DNA from: Acidobacteriota bacterium
Lineage (GTDB): Bacteria > Acidobacteriota > Vicinamibacteria > Vicinamibacterales > 2-12-FULL-66-21
Assembly: GCA_020200195.1 (NCBI GenBank)
Contig: JAIVJE010000034.1
Location: 1-9,820, forward strand
Direction of reading: 5' to 3'
DNA length: 9,820 nucleotides
In this document: piece by piece, positions 1-6,641 of the stretch
Layout of the letters: every line of letters begins with the position of its first letter
How positions within the stretch are numbered: the first letter of the stretch is position 1
Made by a program: the position numbers and the translations under genes
Notes under the pieces: generated by a model
The model's input: only the letters and a program-made list of their open reading frames with translations
Told to the model about the DNA's origin: nothing
Database searches by the model: none

Positions 1-2
1 AA

Positions 3-1157
3 CGGAAGGGACGCACCGGCTTCGCCCATTTCTTCGAGCACATGATGTTCAAAGGCTCGCAGAACGTGGGACAGAACGAGCATCCCTATCTGATGTTCAT
101 GAACGGCGGCAACATGAACGGGACCACGAACAAAGATCGCACCATGTATTACGAGGTACTGCCGTCCAATCAGCTGGACCTTGCGTTGTTCGCCGAGGCC
201 GACCGCATGCGGTCCCTCGAGATCACGAAGGACAATCTCGACAATCAGCGCAACGCCGTGCAGGAAGAACGCCGGCTCGGCGTCGACAATCAACCATATG
301 GCAAGACGTTCGAGGCGCTCGACGAGCTGGCTTACGAGAATTTTGCGTACGAGCATTCGGTTATAGGGTCGATGGCGGATCTGAGCGCGGCGAGTGTCGA
401 GGATGTCTCGGCGTTCTTCAAGACGTATTACGCGCCCAACAACGCCGTCGTTGCGATCGTGGGAGACGTGGACACGAAGACCGCCCTCGAGAAAGTCCGG
501 AAGTACTTCGAATCGATTCCGTCCCAGCCTGCGCCGCTCGAAGTGGACATGACCGAGCCGGCGCAGACGGAGGAGCGCCGCTTGTCGCTCGAGGATCCGC
601 TGGCGCGCCTGGCGCGGATCGACATGGCCTACAAGATCCCGCCGAGCTCGTCGCCGGACGATGACGCCTTGACGGTCCTGAGCACGATCCTGTCGGGCGG
701 CCGGAGCTCGCGGTTCAACGAGGCGATCGTCCGCCAGAAGCAGCTCGCGACGCAGATCAACTCGGGCTCGGACGACACGCGCGGCCCCGGGCTGTTCAAC
801 ATCTTCGCGTTGGTGCCACCGGGGAAGTCCCTGACGGCTCTGGAAGCCGCGATTGACGAGGAAATCGAGCGCGTGAAGACCGGTCCGATCGCCGACTGGG
901 AGATCGCGAAAGCGCGTGCCGGGGCGCGGCGCGCATTCGTGACGAGCCTGGGCAGCTCGCTTCAGCGTGCCATTCTGCTGTCGCAGAACGCGCTGTTCTA
1001 TGACAACCCGGACCGGATCAACATAAACGCGGACAGTATCGCGAAGGTGAGCGCCGCGGACGTGCAGCGGGTGGCGCGGCAGTATCTCGTGAAGACGGGT
1101 CGAACCGTCGTGCTGACCGTACCAAAGGCGGCGGCACCGCGGGGAGGTGCGCAATGA
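3..1157 (+). CDS. M16 family zinc metallopeptidase, catalytic subunit (5' end outside window)
   Basis: Zinc-dependent peptidase of the M16 (pitrilysin/processing peptidase-like) family, probably periplasmic. The frame is open to the window edge, so the N-terminus and any signal peptide are missing. The inverted zinc motif HxxEH is present as HFFEH at bases 27-41. The third zinc ligand, a Glu in the run QEERR, lies about 75 residues later (bases 264-269), the spacing known for M16. The NGGNMNGTT and MYYEVLP strings after the motif are typical of the N-terminal domain. The C-terminal half (about bases 560-1150) is the second M16 domain. There the Arg at about base 732 is followed seven residues later by Gln, so the usual Arg/Tyr pair is absent. 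The stop codon overlaps the start of the next M16 gene (ATGA), implying translational coupling and joint assembly. Family assignment is secure; the substrate is unknown. Confidence 0.93.
   Translation, partial: RKGRTGFAHFFEHMMFKGSQNVGQNEHPYLMFMNGGNMNGTTNKDRTMYYEVLPSNQLDLALFAEADRMRSLEITKDNLDNQRNAVQEERRLGVDNQPYGKTFEALDELAYENFAYEHSVIGSMADLSAASVEDVSAFFKTYYAPNNAVVAIVGDVDTKTALEKVRKYFESIPSQPAPLEVDMTEPAQTEERRLSLEDPLARLARIDMAYKIPPSSSPDDDALTVLSTILSGGRSSRFNEAIVRQKQLATQINSGSDDTRGPGLFNIFALVPPGKSLTALEAAIDEEIERVKTGPIADWEIAKARAGARRAFVTSLGSSLQRAILLSQNALFYDNPDRININADSIAKVSAADVQRVARQYLVKTGRTVVLTVPKAAAPRGGAQ
1143..1147 (+). promoter_or_regulatory. Strong Shine-Dalgarno for the second M16 gene
   Basis: GGAGG lies 6 bases before the ATG at 1154, inside the last codons of the upstream M16 gene. 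It fixes the start of the second gene and supports coupled translation across the 4-base ATGA overlap. Confidence 0.7.
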
Positions 1158-2602
1158 GGCTCCTGACGGCGCTCGTGATGATCGCCGCCACGGTGGGGCC
1201 CGAGGCGGGCGGGCAGCAGTCCCCATCGACGACCGCGATGGTCCTCAAGGGACGAGCGCCCGTGTCGAACGAAGTGCTCAAGGTCAAGCTGCCGCGGCCG
1301 CAGGAGTCGGACCTGCCGAACGGTCTACACCTGATGGTCCTCGAGGATCGGCGACTGCCGCAGATCACGTTCCAGATCATCATTCCAGGCGCGGGAGGGT
1401 ATTTCGATCGTCCTGAAGCCGTTGGGCTGGCGAGCTACACCGCCTCCATGATGCGCGAAGGTACCAAGACGCGGACGTCGCCGCAGATTTCGGAGGCGCT
1501 CGAAACGATGTCCGCAATCCTCGGGGTCACGAGCGGTCTATCGGGCACCCAGGCCTCGCTGTCCGGTTCATCGCTGACAGAGCACTTCGATGCCCTGATG
1601 GATCTCACGGCGGACGTCCTGCTCAATCCGTCGTTCTCCGCCGAGGAGTGGGATCGGTTCAGGACGCGGACGAAGGCCACCCTGCAGCAGCAGCGGACGA
1701 ACCCGTCGTTCCTGGCGAGCGAAACGTTCAACCGCGTCACGTTCGGCGCGCATCCCGCTGCGCGCGTGTCGACGACCGCGGCGATGCTCGACACGATGAC
1801 GCCGCAGACGCTTGCCGACTTCCACCGCACCCGGTACGTGCCGGATCACGCCGTCATCGCGTTTGCGGGTGATATTTCGCTCGCGGAGGCCAGGAAGATC
1901 GTCGAGGCCAAGCTGGGAGATTGGAAGAAGGCCGGGGTGCCCAAGCCGACGGTCGTGGATCCTCCAGCGATCGGCGTTCCCAAGGTCTACCTCATTGCGC
2001 GGCCAGGTTCGGTCCAGACGACGCTCTTCGTCGGGACGCAGTCCATGACGCGGACGGACGCGGACTACACCGCACTCACCGTGGTCAACCGTGTCCTCGG
2101 CGGTACGATGGGGCGTCTGTTCCGTCACCTGCGCGAAGAGAAGGGATACACGTACGGGATCGGCAGCGGATTCTCCGCGACGCAGTACCGCGGATCGTGG
2201 ACGGCGACGACCAGCGTACGCACGGACGTCACCGAGCCTGCGCTGACGGACCTCCTGGCCGAGATCGCCGAGCTGCGGACCACACCGATTCCGGAGAGCG
2301 AGCTGGCAGACGGCAAGCGCGCGCTCGTCGCGGGCTTTGCGCTGTCCCTCGAGAATCCGCAGCAGGTACTCGGCTACTACCTGGATAACTGGACCTACGG
2401 CCTGCCGGCCGATTACTGGGATACCTATCCCGCGCGCGTCAGCGCCGTCACCGCCGCACAGGCGCAGGCGGCGGCGAAGCAGTACTGGGATCCGTCTCGG
2501 CTGCAGATCGTCGCGGTGGGCGATGCGACGAAGGTCGCGGCCGTGCTTCGGAAGAAGGGCGAGCTCGAAGTGTTCGACGTCGACGGCAAGCCGATCAAAT
2601 AG
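1154..2602 (+). CDS. M16 family peptidase-like subunit lacking the zinc motif
   Basis: Second M16-family protein of the pair, 482 residues, with a short hydrophobic N-terminus (about residues 1-20) that looks like a signal peptide. The M16 fold is clear: LPNGLHLMV starts the first domain, and HLREEKGYTYGIGS marks the second. Where the zinc motif HxxEH should stand (residues 94-98) the sequence is SYTAS, so all three residues are replaced and the protein cannot bind zinc in the usual way. It keeps the Arg/Tyr pair of the second domain (R327 and Y334), which the upstream partner lacks. Known heterodimeric M16B enzymes, such as mitochondrial processing peptidase and the Sphingomonas pair, divide labour in this way. 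The start is fixed by the Shine-Dalgarno GGAGG and the ATGA overlap. The 3' end overlaps the convergent PLP-enzyme gene by 8 bases. The role as non-catalytic or substrate-binding partner is inferred. Confidence 0.92.
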   Translation: MRLLTALVMIAATVGPEAGGQQSPSTTAMVLKGRAPVSNEVLKVKLPRPQESDLPNGLHLMVLEDRRLPQITFQIIIPGAGGYFDRPEAVGLASYTASMMREGTKTRTSPQISEALETMSAILGVTSGLSGTQASLSGSSLTEHFDALMDLTADVLLNPSFSAEEWDRFRTRTKATLQQQRTNPSFLASETFNRVTFGAHPAARVSTTAAMLDTMTPQTLADFHRTRYVPDHAVIAFAGDISLAEARKIVEAKLGDWKKAGVPKPTVVDPPAIGVPKVYLIARPGSVQTTLFVGTQSMTRTDADYTALTVVNRVLGGTMGRLFRHLREEKGYTYGIGSGFSATQYRGSWTATTSVRTDVTEPALTDLLAEIAELRTTPIPESELADGKRALVAGFALSLENPQQVLGYYLDNWTYGLPADYWDTYPARVSAVTAAQAQAAAKQYWDPSRLQIVAVGDATKVAAVLRKKGELEVFDVDGKPIK

Positions 2603-3893
2603 TCTCGATCCCTTTCGCCGCGATCTCCTCCATCGCGGCGGCGAACGTGTCGATCTCCTCCAGCGTCGTGTAGACGTTCGGCGTCACTCGGACCCCTTCG
2701 TACTCCGTGTGCACGATCGGCGTCGCGATGATGCGCCAGCGATCCCAGAGGCGACCGACCACTTTGGCGGTGGGCACGCCCGTGATTTGGATGTTCCCAA
2801 TCGCGCAGGACTGCGCGGGATCCAGATTCGTATGGATCCGGACCCGCGCGTTCTGGCGCAGGCGCATCGCCCAGCGATCCCGCAGGTAGCGCAGCCGCGC
2901 GGCCTTCCGCTCAATCCCAATGCCTTCGTGGAAGCTGAGCGCTTCAGCGATCGCGTTGTGGTTCGCCGCGGGGTGCGTACCAATCTCTTCGAACTTTCGA
3001 ATGTCGTTCTTGCGCGCTTCACCGGCCGGCGTCAGCGGCCACAAGCCCGCGATGTGTTCCCGGCGGACGTACAGGAATCCCGTCCCGATCGGCGCGAGCA
3101 GCCACTTGTGCAGGCTGGTGCCGTAGAAGTCGCACGCGAGATCGGCGCTCTTGAACGGAAAATGCGCGAACGCGTGGGCGCCATCGACGACGGTCTTGAT
3201 GCCGCGCCGGCGCGCTTCGTCGCAGATCCGCTTGACCGGGAAGATCTGGCCGGTCAGGTTGGTGATGTGGCAGAAGTGCAGGACCTTCGTCGCCGGCGTG
3301 ATCGCGCCGATCAACCGGTCTGCAAGATCGTTCATCGACTTCGGCGGCACGGGAAACGATATCTTTGTCAGTTTGATTCCGTCGCGGCGGACGCGCTGCT
3401 CCCAGGTGTCGAGCATCCGCCCGTAATCCTGGTTCGTCGTGACGACCTCGTCTCCTGCTTTGAGATCGATGCCGAGCTGGGCGATCTGCAGCGCCTCGCT
3501 CGCGTTGCGCGTGATCGCGATCTCCTCGCGGTCGCACCCGAACTCCGCCGCGAGTCGGCGCCTGACGGTCTCGATGTTCGGCTCGAGGATCTGCCACATG
3601 TGATACACGGGCGCTTGGTTCGAGATGTCGAGATAACGCTTCAACGCCTCGTGGACGACGCGCGGGCTGGGGCAGCAGCCGCCGTTGTTCAGATTGATGA
3701 TGGTGCGATCCAGCGTGAACGCCTGCTGAATCTCCCGCCAGTACGACTCGTCGGCCGCAATGTCGGCGGCCGGGCGGCCGGCGACGGCCGCAGCGGCCGC
3801 TGCGACGCGCGTCGCACCGTCGTTGCGGAACGACGCCAGGGCGGCGGCGCCGGCAGCGCCGGTCGTGTGGAGAAATGCACGGCGCGTGAACAT
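2595..3893 (-). CDS. Tat-exported class V aminotransferase-fold PLP enzyme (isopenicillin-N epimerase-like)
   Basis: PLP-dependent enzyme of aminotransferase class V (fold type I; isopenicillin-N epimerase, cysteine desulfurase-like), 432 residues, a usual length. The Schiff-base lysine is K263 in SLHKW; D237 and H240 in VDGAHA contact the cofactor ring; NLNNGGCCPSP (68-77) is the typical N-terminal active-site segment; R402 in RVTP is the likely carboxylate-binding Arg. The N-terminus TRRAFLHTTGAAGAAALA (from residue 3) is a twin-arginine signal, so the folded holo-enzyme is probably exported. The start at 3893 is chosen because AGGAGG stands 6 bases upstream and the Tat signal begins there. 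An in-frame ATG at 3986 would add 31 unlikely residues. PvdN of Pseudomonas is a known precedent for a Tat-exported enzyme of this class. Substrate and reaction (epimerase, desulfurase or lyase) cannot be told from sequence. It is divergent from the DoxX gene. Confidence 0.92.
   Translation of the reverse strand: MFTRRAFLHTTGAAGAAALASFRNDGATRVAAAAAAVAGRPAADIAADESYWREIQQAFTLDRTIINLNNGGCCPSPRVVHEALKRYLDISNQAPVYHMWQILEPNIETVRRRLAAEFGCDREEIAITRNASEALQIAQLGIDLKAGDEVVTTNQDYGRMLDTWEQRVRRDGIKLTKISFPVPPKSMNDLADRLIGAITPATKVLHFCHITNLTGQIFPVKRICDEARRRGIKTVVDGAHAFAHFPFKSADLACDFYGTSLHKWLLAPIGTGFLYVRREHIAGLWPLTPAGEARKNDIRKFEEIGTHPAANHNAIAEALSFHEGIGIERKAARLRYLRDRWAMRLRQNARVRIHTNLDPAQSCAIGNIQITGVPTAKVVGRLWDRWRIIATPIVHTEYEGVRVTPNVYTTLEEIDTFAAAMEEIAAKGIETI
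2616..2640. terminator. Perfect 9-bp GC hairpin at the convergent gene junction
   Basis: CGCCGCGAT (2616-2624) and ATCGCGGCG (2632-2640) are exact inverted repeats with a 7-base loop. The structure starts 14 bases after the stop of the plus-strand M16 gene and lies inside the last codons of the minus-strand PLP-enzyme gene. There is no T-run on either side, so it is not a classical intrinsic terminator. A bidirectional transcription end or an mRNA 3'-end stabiliser is possible, because the two convergent genes leave no other room for a terminator. It also encodes EEIAA of the minus-strand protein, so chance from coding constraint cannot be excluded. Confidence 0.35.
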
Positions 3894-3899
3894 GCGGCG

Positions 3900-3905
3900 C
3901 CTCCT
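3900..3905 (-). promoter_or_regulatory. Shine-Dalgarno that decides the PLP-enzyme start
   Basis: On the minus strand the sequence reads AGGAGG, then CGCCGC, then ATG at 3893. This perfect site with 6-base spacing favours the short start, directly before the Tat signal, over the in-frame ATG at 3986. Confidence 0.75.
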
Positions 3906-3991
3906 GTGCGGAGAGAATACTGTACTTTCCTCCTCGGAACAGTGACACAATACGCGGTCGCGGAACCCGAGCGCCACCGGCGCCATGAAAC

Positions 3992-3997
3992 GAGGAG
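3992..3997 (+). promoter_or_regulatory. Shine-Dalgarno that decides the DoxX start
   Basis: GAGGAG ends 5 bases before the ATG at 4003. It lies downstream of the alternative in-frame ATG at 3985, so the later start is the one with a ribosome binding site. Confidence 0.65.
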
Positions 3998-4002
3998 AGT
4001 CG

Positions 4003-4470
4003 ATGCAGCCCTATGGGCTTGCGATACTCCGCCTGGCGATAGGTGCGATCTTCATTGCCCACGGCGCGCAGAAACTGTTTCCGATATGGGGCGGTGTCGA
4101 CGGAACCGCAGCCTTTTTCACACAGCTCGGTCTCGCGCCGGCCGTTCCGCTCGCCGTGCTCGTGGCCGTCGTCGAGTTCTTTGGCGGCATCATGCTCGTC
4201 CTCGGCGCGCAGACGATGGTTGTGGCGCTTGCGCTCGCAATCGACATGGTGGTCGCCATCTGGAAAGTGCACTTCGCCAACGGGTTTTTCATCAACTGGA
4301 CGATGGCACCGGGGCAGGGACACGGATACGAGTTCAACCTGACGCTGCTCGGCGCACTGGTCGCGCTGATGCTGACCGGACCAGGTGCCTTATCCGTGGA
4401 CGGACAACGCGCCCGCACCGCGGAGTCCAGAGCAGCCGGGCGCGCACGGCTGCGCGCCGGGAAGGTTTAG
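4003..4470 (+). CDS. DoxX family integral membrane protein
   Basis: Small inner-membrane protein of the DoxX family, 155 residues, with four predicted membrane segments at about residues 5-25, 47-68, 70-88 and 112-128. The HGAQK string at residues 20-24, directly after the first segment, and the loop with GYEFN (108-112) before the last segment are typical of the family. DoxX-type proteins have been linked to thiosulfate:quinone oxidoreductase and other membrane redox functions, but most members have no known activity. The C-terminal 25 residues are Arg/Ala-rich and presumably cytoplasmic. The start at 4003 is preferred over the in-frame ATG at 3985 because GAGGAG lies 5 bases upstream. It is the first gene of the plus-strand run; the polymerase gene begins 26 bases after its stop. 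Confidence 0.9.
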   Translation: MQPYGLAILRLAIGAIFIAHGAQKLFPIWGGVDGTAAFFTQLGLAPAVPLAVLVAVVEFFGGIMLVLGAQTMVVALALAIDMVVAIWKVHFANGFFINWTMAPGQGHGYEFNLTLLGALVALMLTGPGALSVDGQRARTAESRAAGRARLRAGKV

Positions 4471-4496
4471 GACTCGTCCGCGCCGCAGACTTGCCC

Positions 4497-5390
4497 ATGC
4501 CCACCGGACAGACTCTCAGCGCCACCCGCGTCAGGCTGGGCGGCGCGGTCATCACCAATCCAGGCAAACTCTTCTGGCCGGACGACGGGCTCACCAAACT
4601 CGATCTTGCCCAGTTCTATACCCGCATCGCCGGACACATCCTGCCGTGGATGAAGGGGCGCGCGATCACGCTGGAGCGCTGTCCCGAAGGCGTTCGGCGG
4701 TCCTGCTTTTTTCAGAAACAGGCGCCCGCGAACCTCCCGGAGGGGATTCCCACGGTACGCATCCCCGCGCCCTCCGCCGATCGCGACATCGATTACATTG
4801 TGGGCGGCACGCGCAAGACGCTGCTGACGCTCGTCAATCTCGGGTGCATCGCGATGCACGTGATGAACAGCCGGACGGATTTGCTCGGCAAGCCCGATTG
4901 GCTGGCGTTCGATCTCGATCCGTCCGACGGCTTTGACGCCGCCGCGCGCGCCGCGTTGCTGTTGCGGTCCCGCCTCGAGGATCACGGCCTCGAGTCGTAC
5001 GTCAAGACGTCAGGAGGGCGCGGGCTGCACGTCTTCGTCCCGCTCAGACGCGGCGCAGAACAAGATCACGTCCGGGCGTACGCGGTCGCGATCGCACGCG
5101 AGCTGGCCGAGGCAAATCCCCGGCTGGTCACCGTGGAGTCGCGCAAGGCGAACCGGCGCGCGCCGGTGTACCTCGACGTCATGCGCAACGCCTCGGGTCA
5201 GACGATCGTCCCGCCCTTTTCGGTGCGGTGGAGACCCAAAGCGCCGGTGTCGATGCCGCTCGAGTGGGACGAAGTCAGCCCGCGGCTGGACCCGGCTGTG
5301 TTCACAATCAAGACGGCCGAGCGGCGCATGGCAGCCAAGGCACCGTGGTCGAGTTTTTTCGGTCATCGCCAGACGTTGCCGCGCATCTGA
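4497..5390 (+). CDS. Stand-alone LigD-type DNA polymerase/primase domain (PolDom) protein
   Basis: Archaeo-eukaryotic primase superfamily polymerase, equivalent to the polymerase domain of bacterial LigD, which fills gaps and adds nucleotides (with a preference for ribonucleotides) during non-homologous end joining. It has 297 residues, about the size of the isolated domain, with no ligase or phosphoesterase domain attached. The catalytic DxD is D139/D141 in AFDLDPSD, the nucleotide-binding string is SGGRGLH (172-178), and the third Asp is D227 in VYLDVMRN, followed by IVPPFSVR. K24 and K34 in NPGK and LTKLDL occupy positions expected to bind the 5'-phosphate of the break. The frame is open far upstream, but similarity begins only near residue 11. 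ATG 4497 is therefore chosen, with TTG 4491 as an alternative. No clear Shine-Dalgarno is visible, so coupling to the DoxX gene is likely. No Ku gene is present in this window. Confidence 0.93.
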   Translation: MPTGQTLSATRVRLGGAVITNPGKLFWPDDGLTKLDLAQFYTRIAGHILPWMKGRAITLERCPEGVRRSCFFQKQAPANLPEGIPTVRIPAPSADRDIDYIVGGTRKTLLTLVNLGCIAMHVMNSRTDLLGKPDWLAFDLDPSDGFDAAARAALLLRSRLEDHGLESYVKTSGGRGLHVFVPLRRGAEQDHVRAYAVAIARELAEANPRLVTVESRKANRRAPVYLDVMRNASGQTIVPPFSVRWRPKAPVSMPLEWDEVSPRLDPAVFTIKTAERRMAAKAPWSSFFGHRQTLPRI

Positions 5391-5426
5391 ATCCGGGGTT
5401 GATCCGCGCATCGGGATCGGACAACC

Positions 5427-6641
5427 ATGGAGCCTGTGAAAACCCTGTCAATCTGTCTGTTCCTCGTATCGAGTCTCGTCTCGCCGGCGATCGCCCAGGA
5501 GACGCGGGAAGCGGATCTCGAGAAACAGCGCCGCGAAAAGGCCGGCGCCCAGCGCAAGGAGCAACGCGCGGGCCTCGAGCGTGTGCTGTTCAAGCTCGAG
5601 GACGACCTGCTCCTGACTCGCCTGTTCAACCCGCATCACGGCCTGTTCCTGCGTTTCGGTGGATTGGGGGAGGGGGCTGGCCTGGCCGCGGGTCCGGCAT
5701 TTCGCTGGCGAACCGATGATGTCGTGTTCACCACGACGTCGGCCGTGTCGCTGCGAAAGTATTGGATCGTGGACGGCACCCTTGACGTTCCGCGCCTTGG
5801 AAGCGATCGGGTGTCGGCGCAGTTGTACGGCCGGCGCCGCGACTACCCGCAGGAAGATTTTTTCGGGCTGGGGCCCGATTCGCGGCTGGAGGACCAGACC
5901 GACTTCAGGCTGAAGGACACGGCGGTGCGCGGTGGCCTCGCGTTCCATCTGACACCGTGGCTGTCGGCGGTCGGCGCCATCGAATACCTGGCCCCGGACG
6001 TCTCGAGGGGAACCGATTCTCGATTCCCAGACACGCTCAGCGTCTTCGATCCACGCTTCACACCCGGCCTGACGGAGCAGCCAGACTTCTTGCGGTACGA
6101 AGGACGGCTGGATTTCGATTACCGCGACCCCGGGCTGAACCCGCGAAATGGCGGCCGGTATACCTTTACCGTCAGCCAATACGCGGATCGCGATCTGGAC
6201 AAGTACTCGTTCACCCGGGCGGACGTGGATCTGCAGCAGTTCATCCCGTTTTTTCACGAGCACCGCCACATCGCGCTGCGCGGCTTGGTCACGACCACGA
6301 GCACTGACGGTGACAACGAAGTCCCGTTTTATCTGCAGCCGACGCTCGGCGGGGCGTATAGCCTGCGTAGCTTTCGCGCGTACCGGTTCCGCGACCGGCA
6401 CCGCATGCTGCTGCAGGCGGAGTACCGCTACATCGTCAATGCCTTCGTCACCGGAGCGCTGTTCTATGAAGCGGGGAAAGTTGCGGCCGCGAGGCGCGAT
6501 CTGGACTTCGACGATCTCGAACGCAGCTACGGGTTCGGGTTTCGGCTGGGCTCGAGGCAGGGAGTCGTATTTCGGAGCGACGTCGCATTCGGCGGCGGCG
6601 AAGGCACACGCATTCTCTTGAGGTTCGACAATGTGTTTTGA
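5427..6641 (+). CDS. Omp85-superfamily (D15/BamA-TamA-like) outer-membrane beta-barrel without POTRA domains
   Basis: Outer-membrane protein of 404 residues. A signal peptide occupies about residues 1-23 (cleavage near AIAQ). A charged, probably helical stretch (25-60, rich in E, K, R) follows, then a beta-barrel domain to the C-terminus, which ends in Phe as outer-membrane barrels usually do. The DFDYRDPGLNPRNGG string (229-243) and the segment YSLRSFRAYRFRDR (311-324) match the Omp85 barrel hallmark; the usual RG[FY] is LRSF here. BamA is about 800 residues with five POTRA domains. None is seen here, so this is a barrel-only member and is unlikely to be the essential assembly factor. The start has only a weak GGGA Shine-Dalgarno, but the signal peptide supports it. 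Its last 11 bases overlap the start of the next gene, implying coupled translation. Cargo or function is unknown. Confidence 0.82.
   Translation: MEPVKTLSICLFLVSSLVSPAIAQETREADLEKQRREKAGAQRKEQRAGLERVLFKLEDDLLLTRLFNPHHGLFLRFGGLGEGAGLAAGPAFRWRTDDVVFTTTSAVSLRKYWIVDGTLDVPRLGSDRVSAQLYGRRRDYPQEDFFGLGPDSRLEDQTDFRLKDTAVRGGLAFHLTPWLSAVGAIEYLAPDVSRGTDSRFPDTLSVFDPRFTPGLTEQPDFLRYEGRLDFDYRDPGLNPRNGGRYTFTVSQYADRDLDKYSFTRADVDLQQFIPFFHEHRHIALRGLVTTTSTDGDNEVPFYLQPTLGGAYSLRSFRAYRFRDRHRMLLQAEYRYIVNAFVTGALFYEAGKVAAARRDLDFDDLERSYGFGFRLGSRQGVVFRSDVAFGGGEGTRILLRFDNVF

Larger units (their letters stand above)
3894..4002. promoter_or_regulatory. Divergent intergenic region between PLP enzyme and DoxX genes
   Basis: This 109-base spacer must hold the promoters for the minus-strand PLP-enzyme gene and the plus-strand DoxX-led gene run, since both start here. 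It is locally more AT-rich around 3915-3955 (AGAATACTGTACTTT and ACACAATAC). I could not find a -35/-10 pair with acceptable match and spacing on either strand, so promoter positions are not assigned. No convincing operator palindrome was seen. Confidence 0.5.

Noticed and set aside
3971..3983. Short inverted repeat GCGCC-ACC-GGCGC before the DoxX start
   Set aside because: A 5-bp GC stem with a 3-base loop is common by chance at this GC content, and nothing else suggests an operator.
3019..4323. Minus-strand open frame of 434 codons crossing the PLP-enzyme start and the DoxX gene
   Set aside because: It runs through the divergent spacer and two well-supported genes, and its product is a low-complexity Arg/His/Asp string.
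2337..4496. Plus-strand frame open from 2337 into the polymerase gene, giving an apparent 1017-residue protein
   Set aside because: Only the part from 4497 is homologous to a known family. The rest is antisense to the PLP-enzyme gene or out of frame with the M16 and DoxX genes, so no fusion is believed.
5401..5418. Inverted repeat GATCC/GGATC between the polymerase and barrel genes
   Set aside because: The stem is only 5 bp with an 8-base loop and no T-run, so it is too weak to call a terminator.
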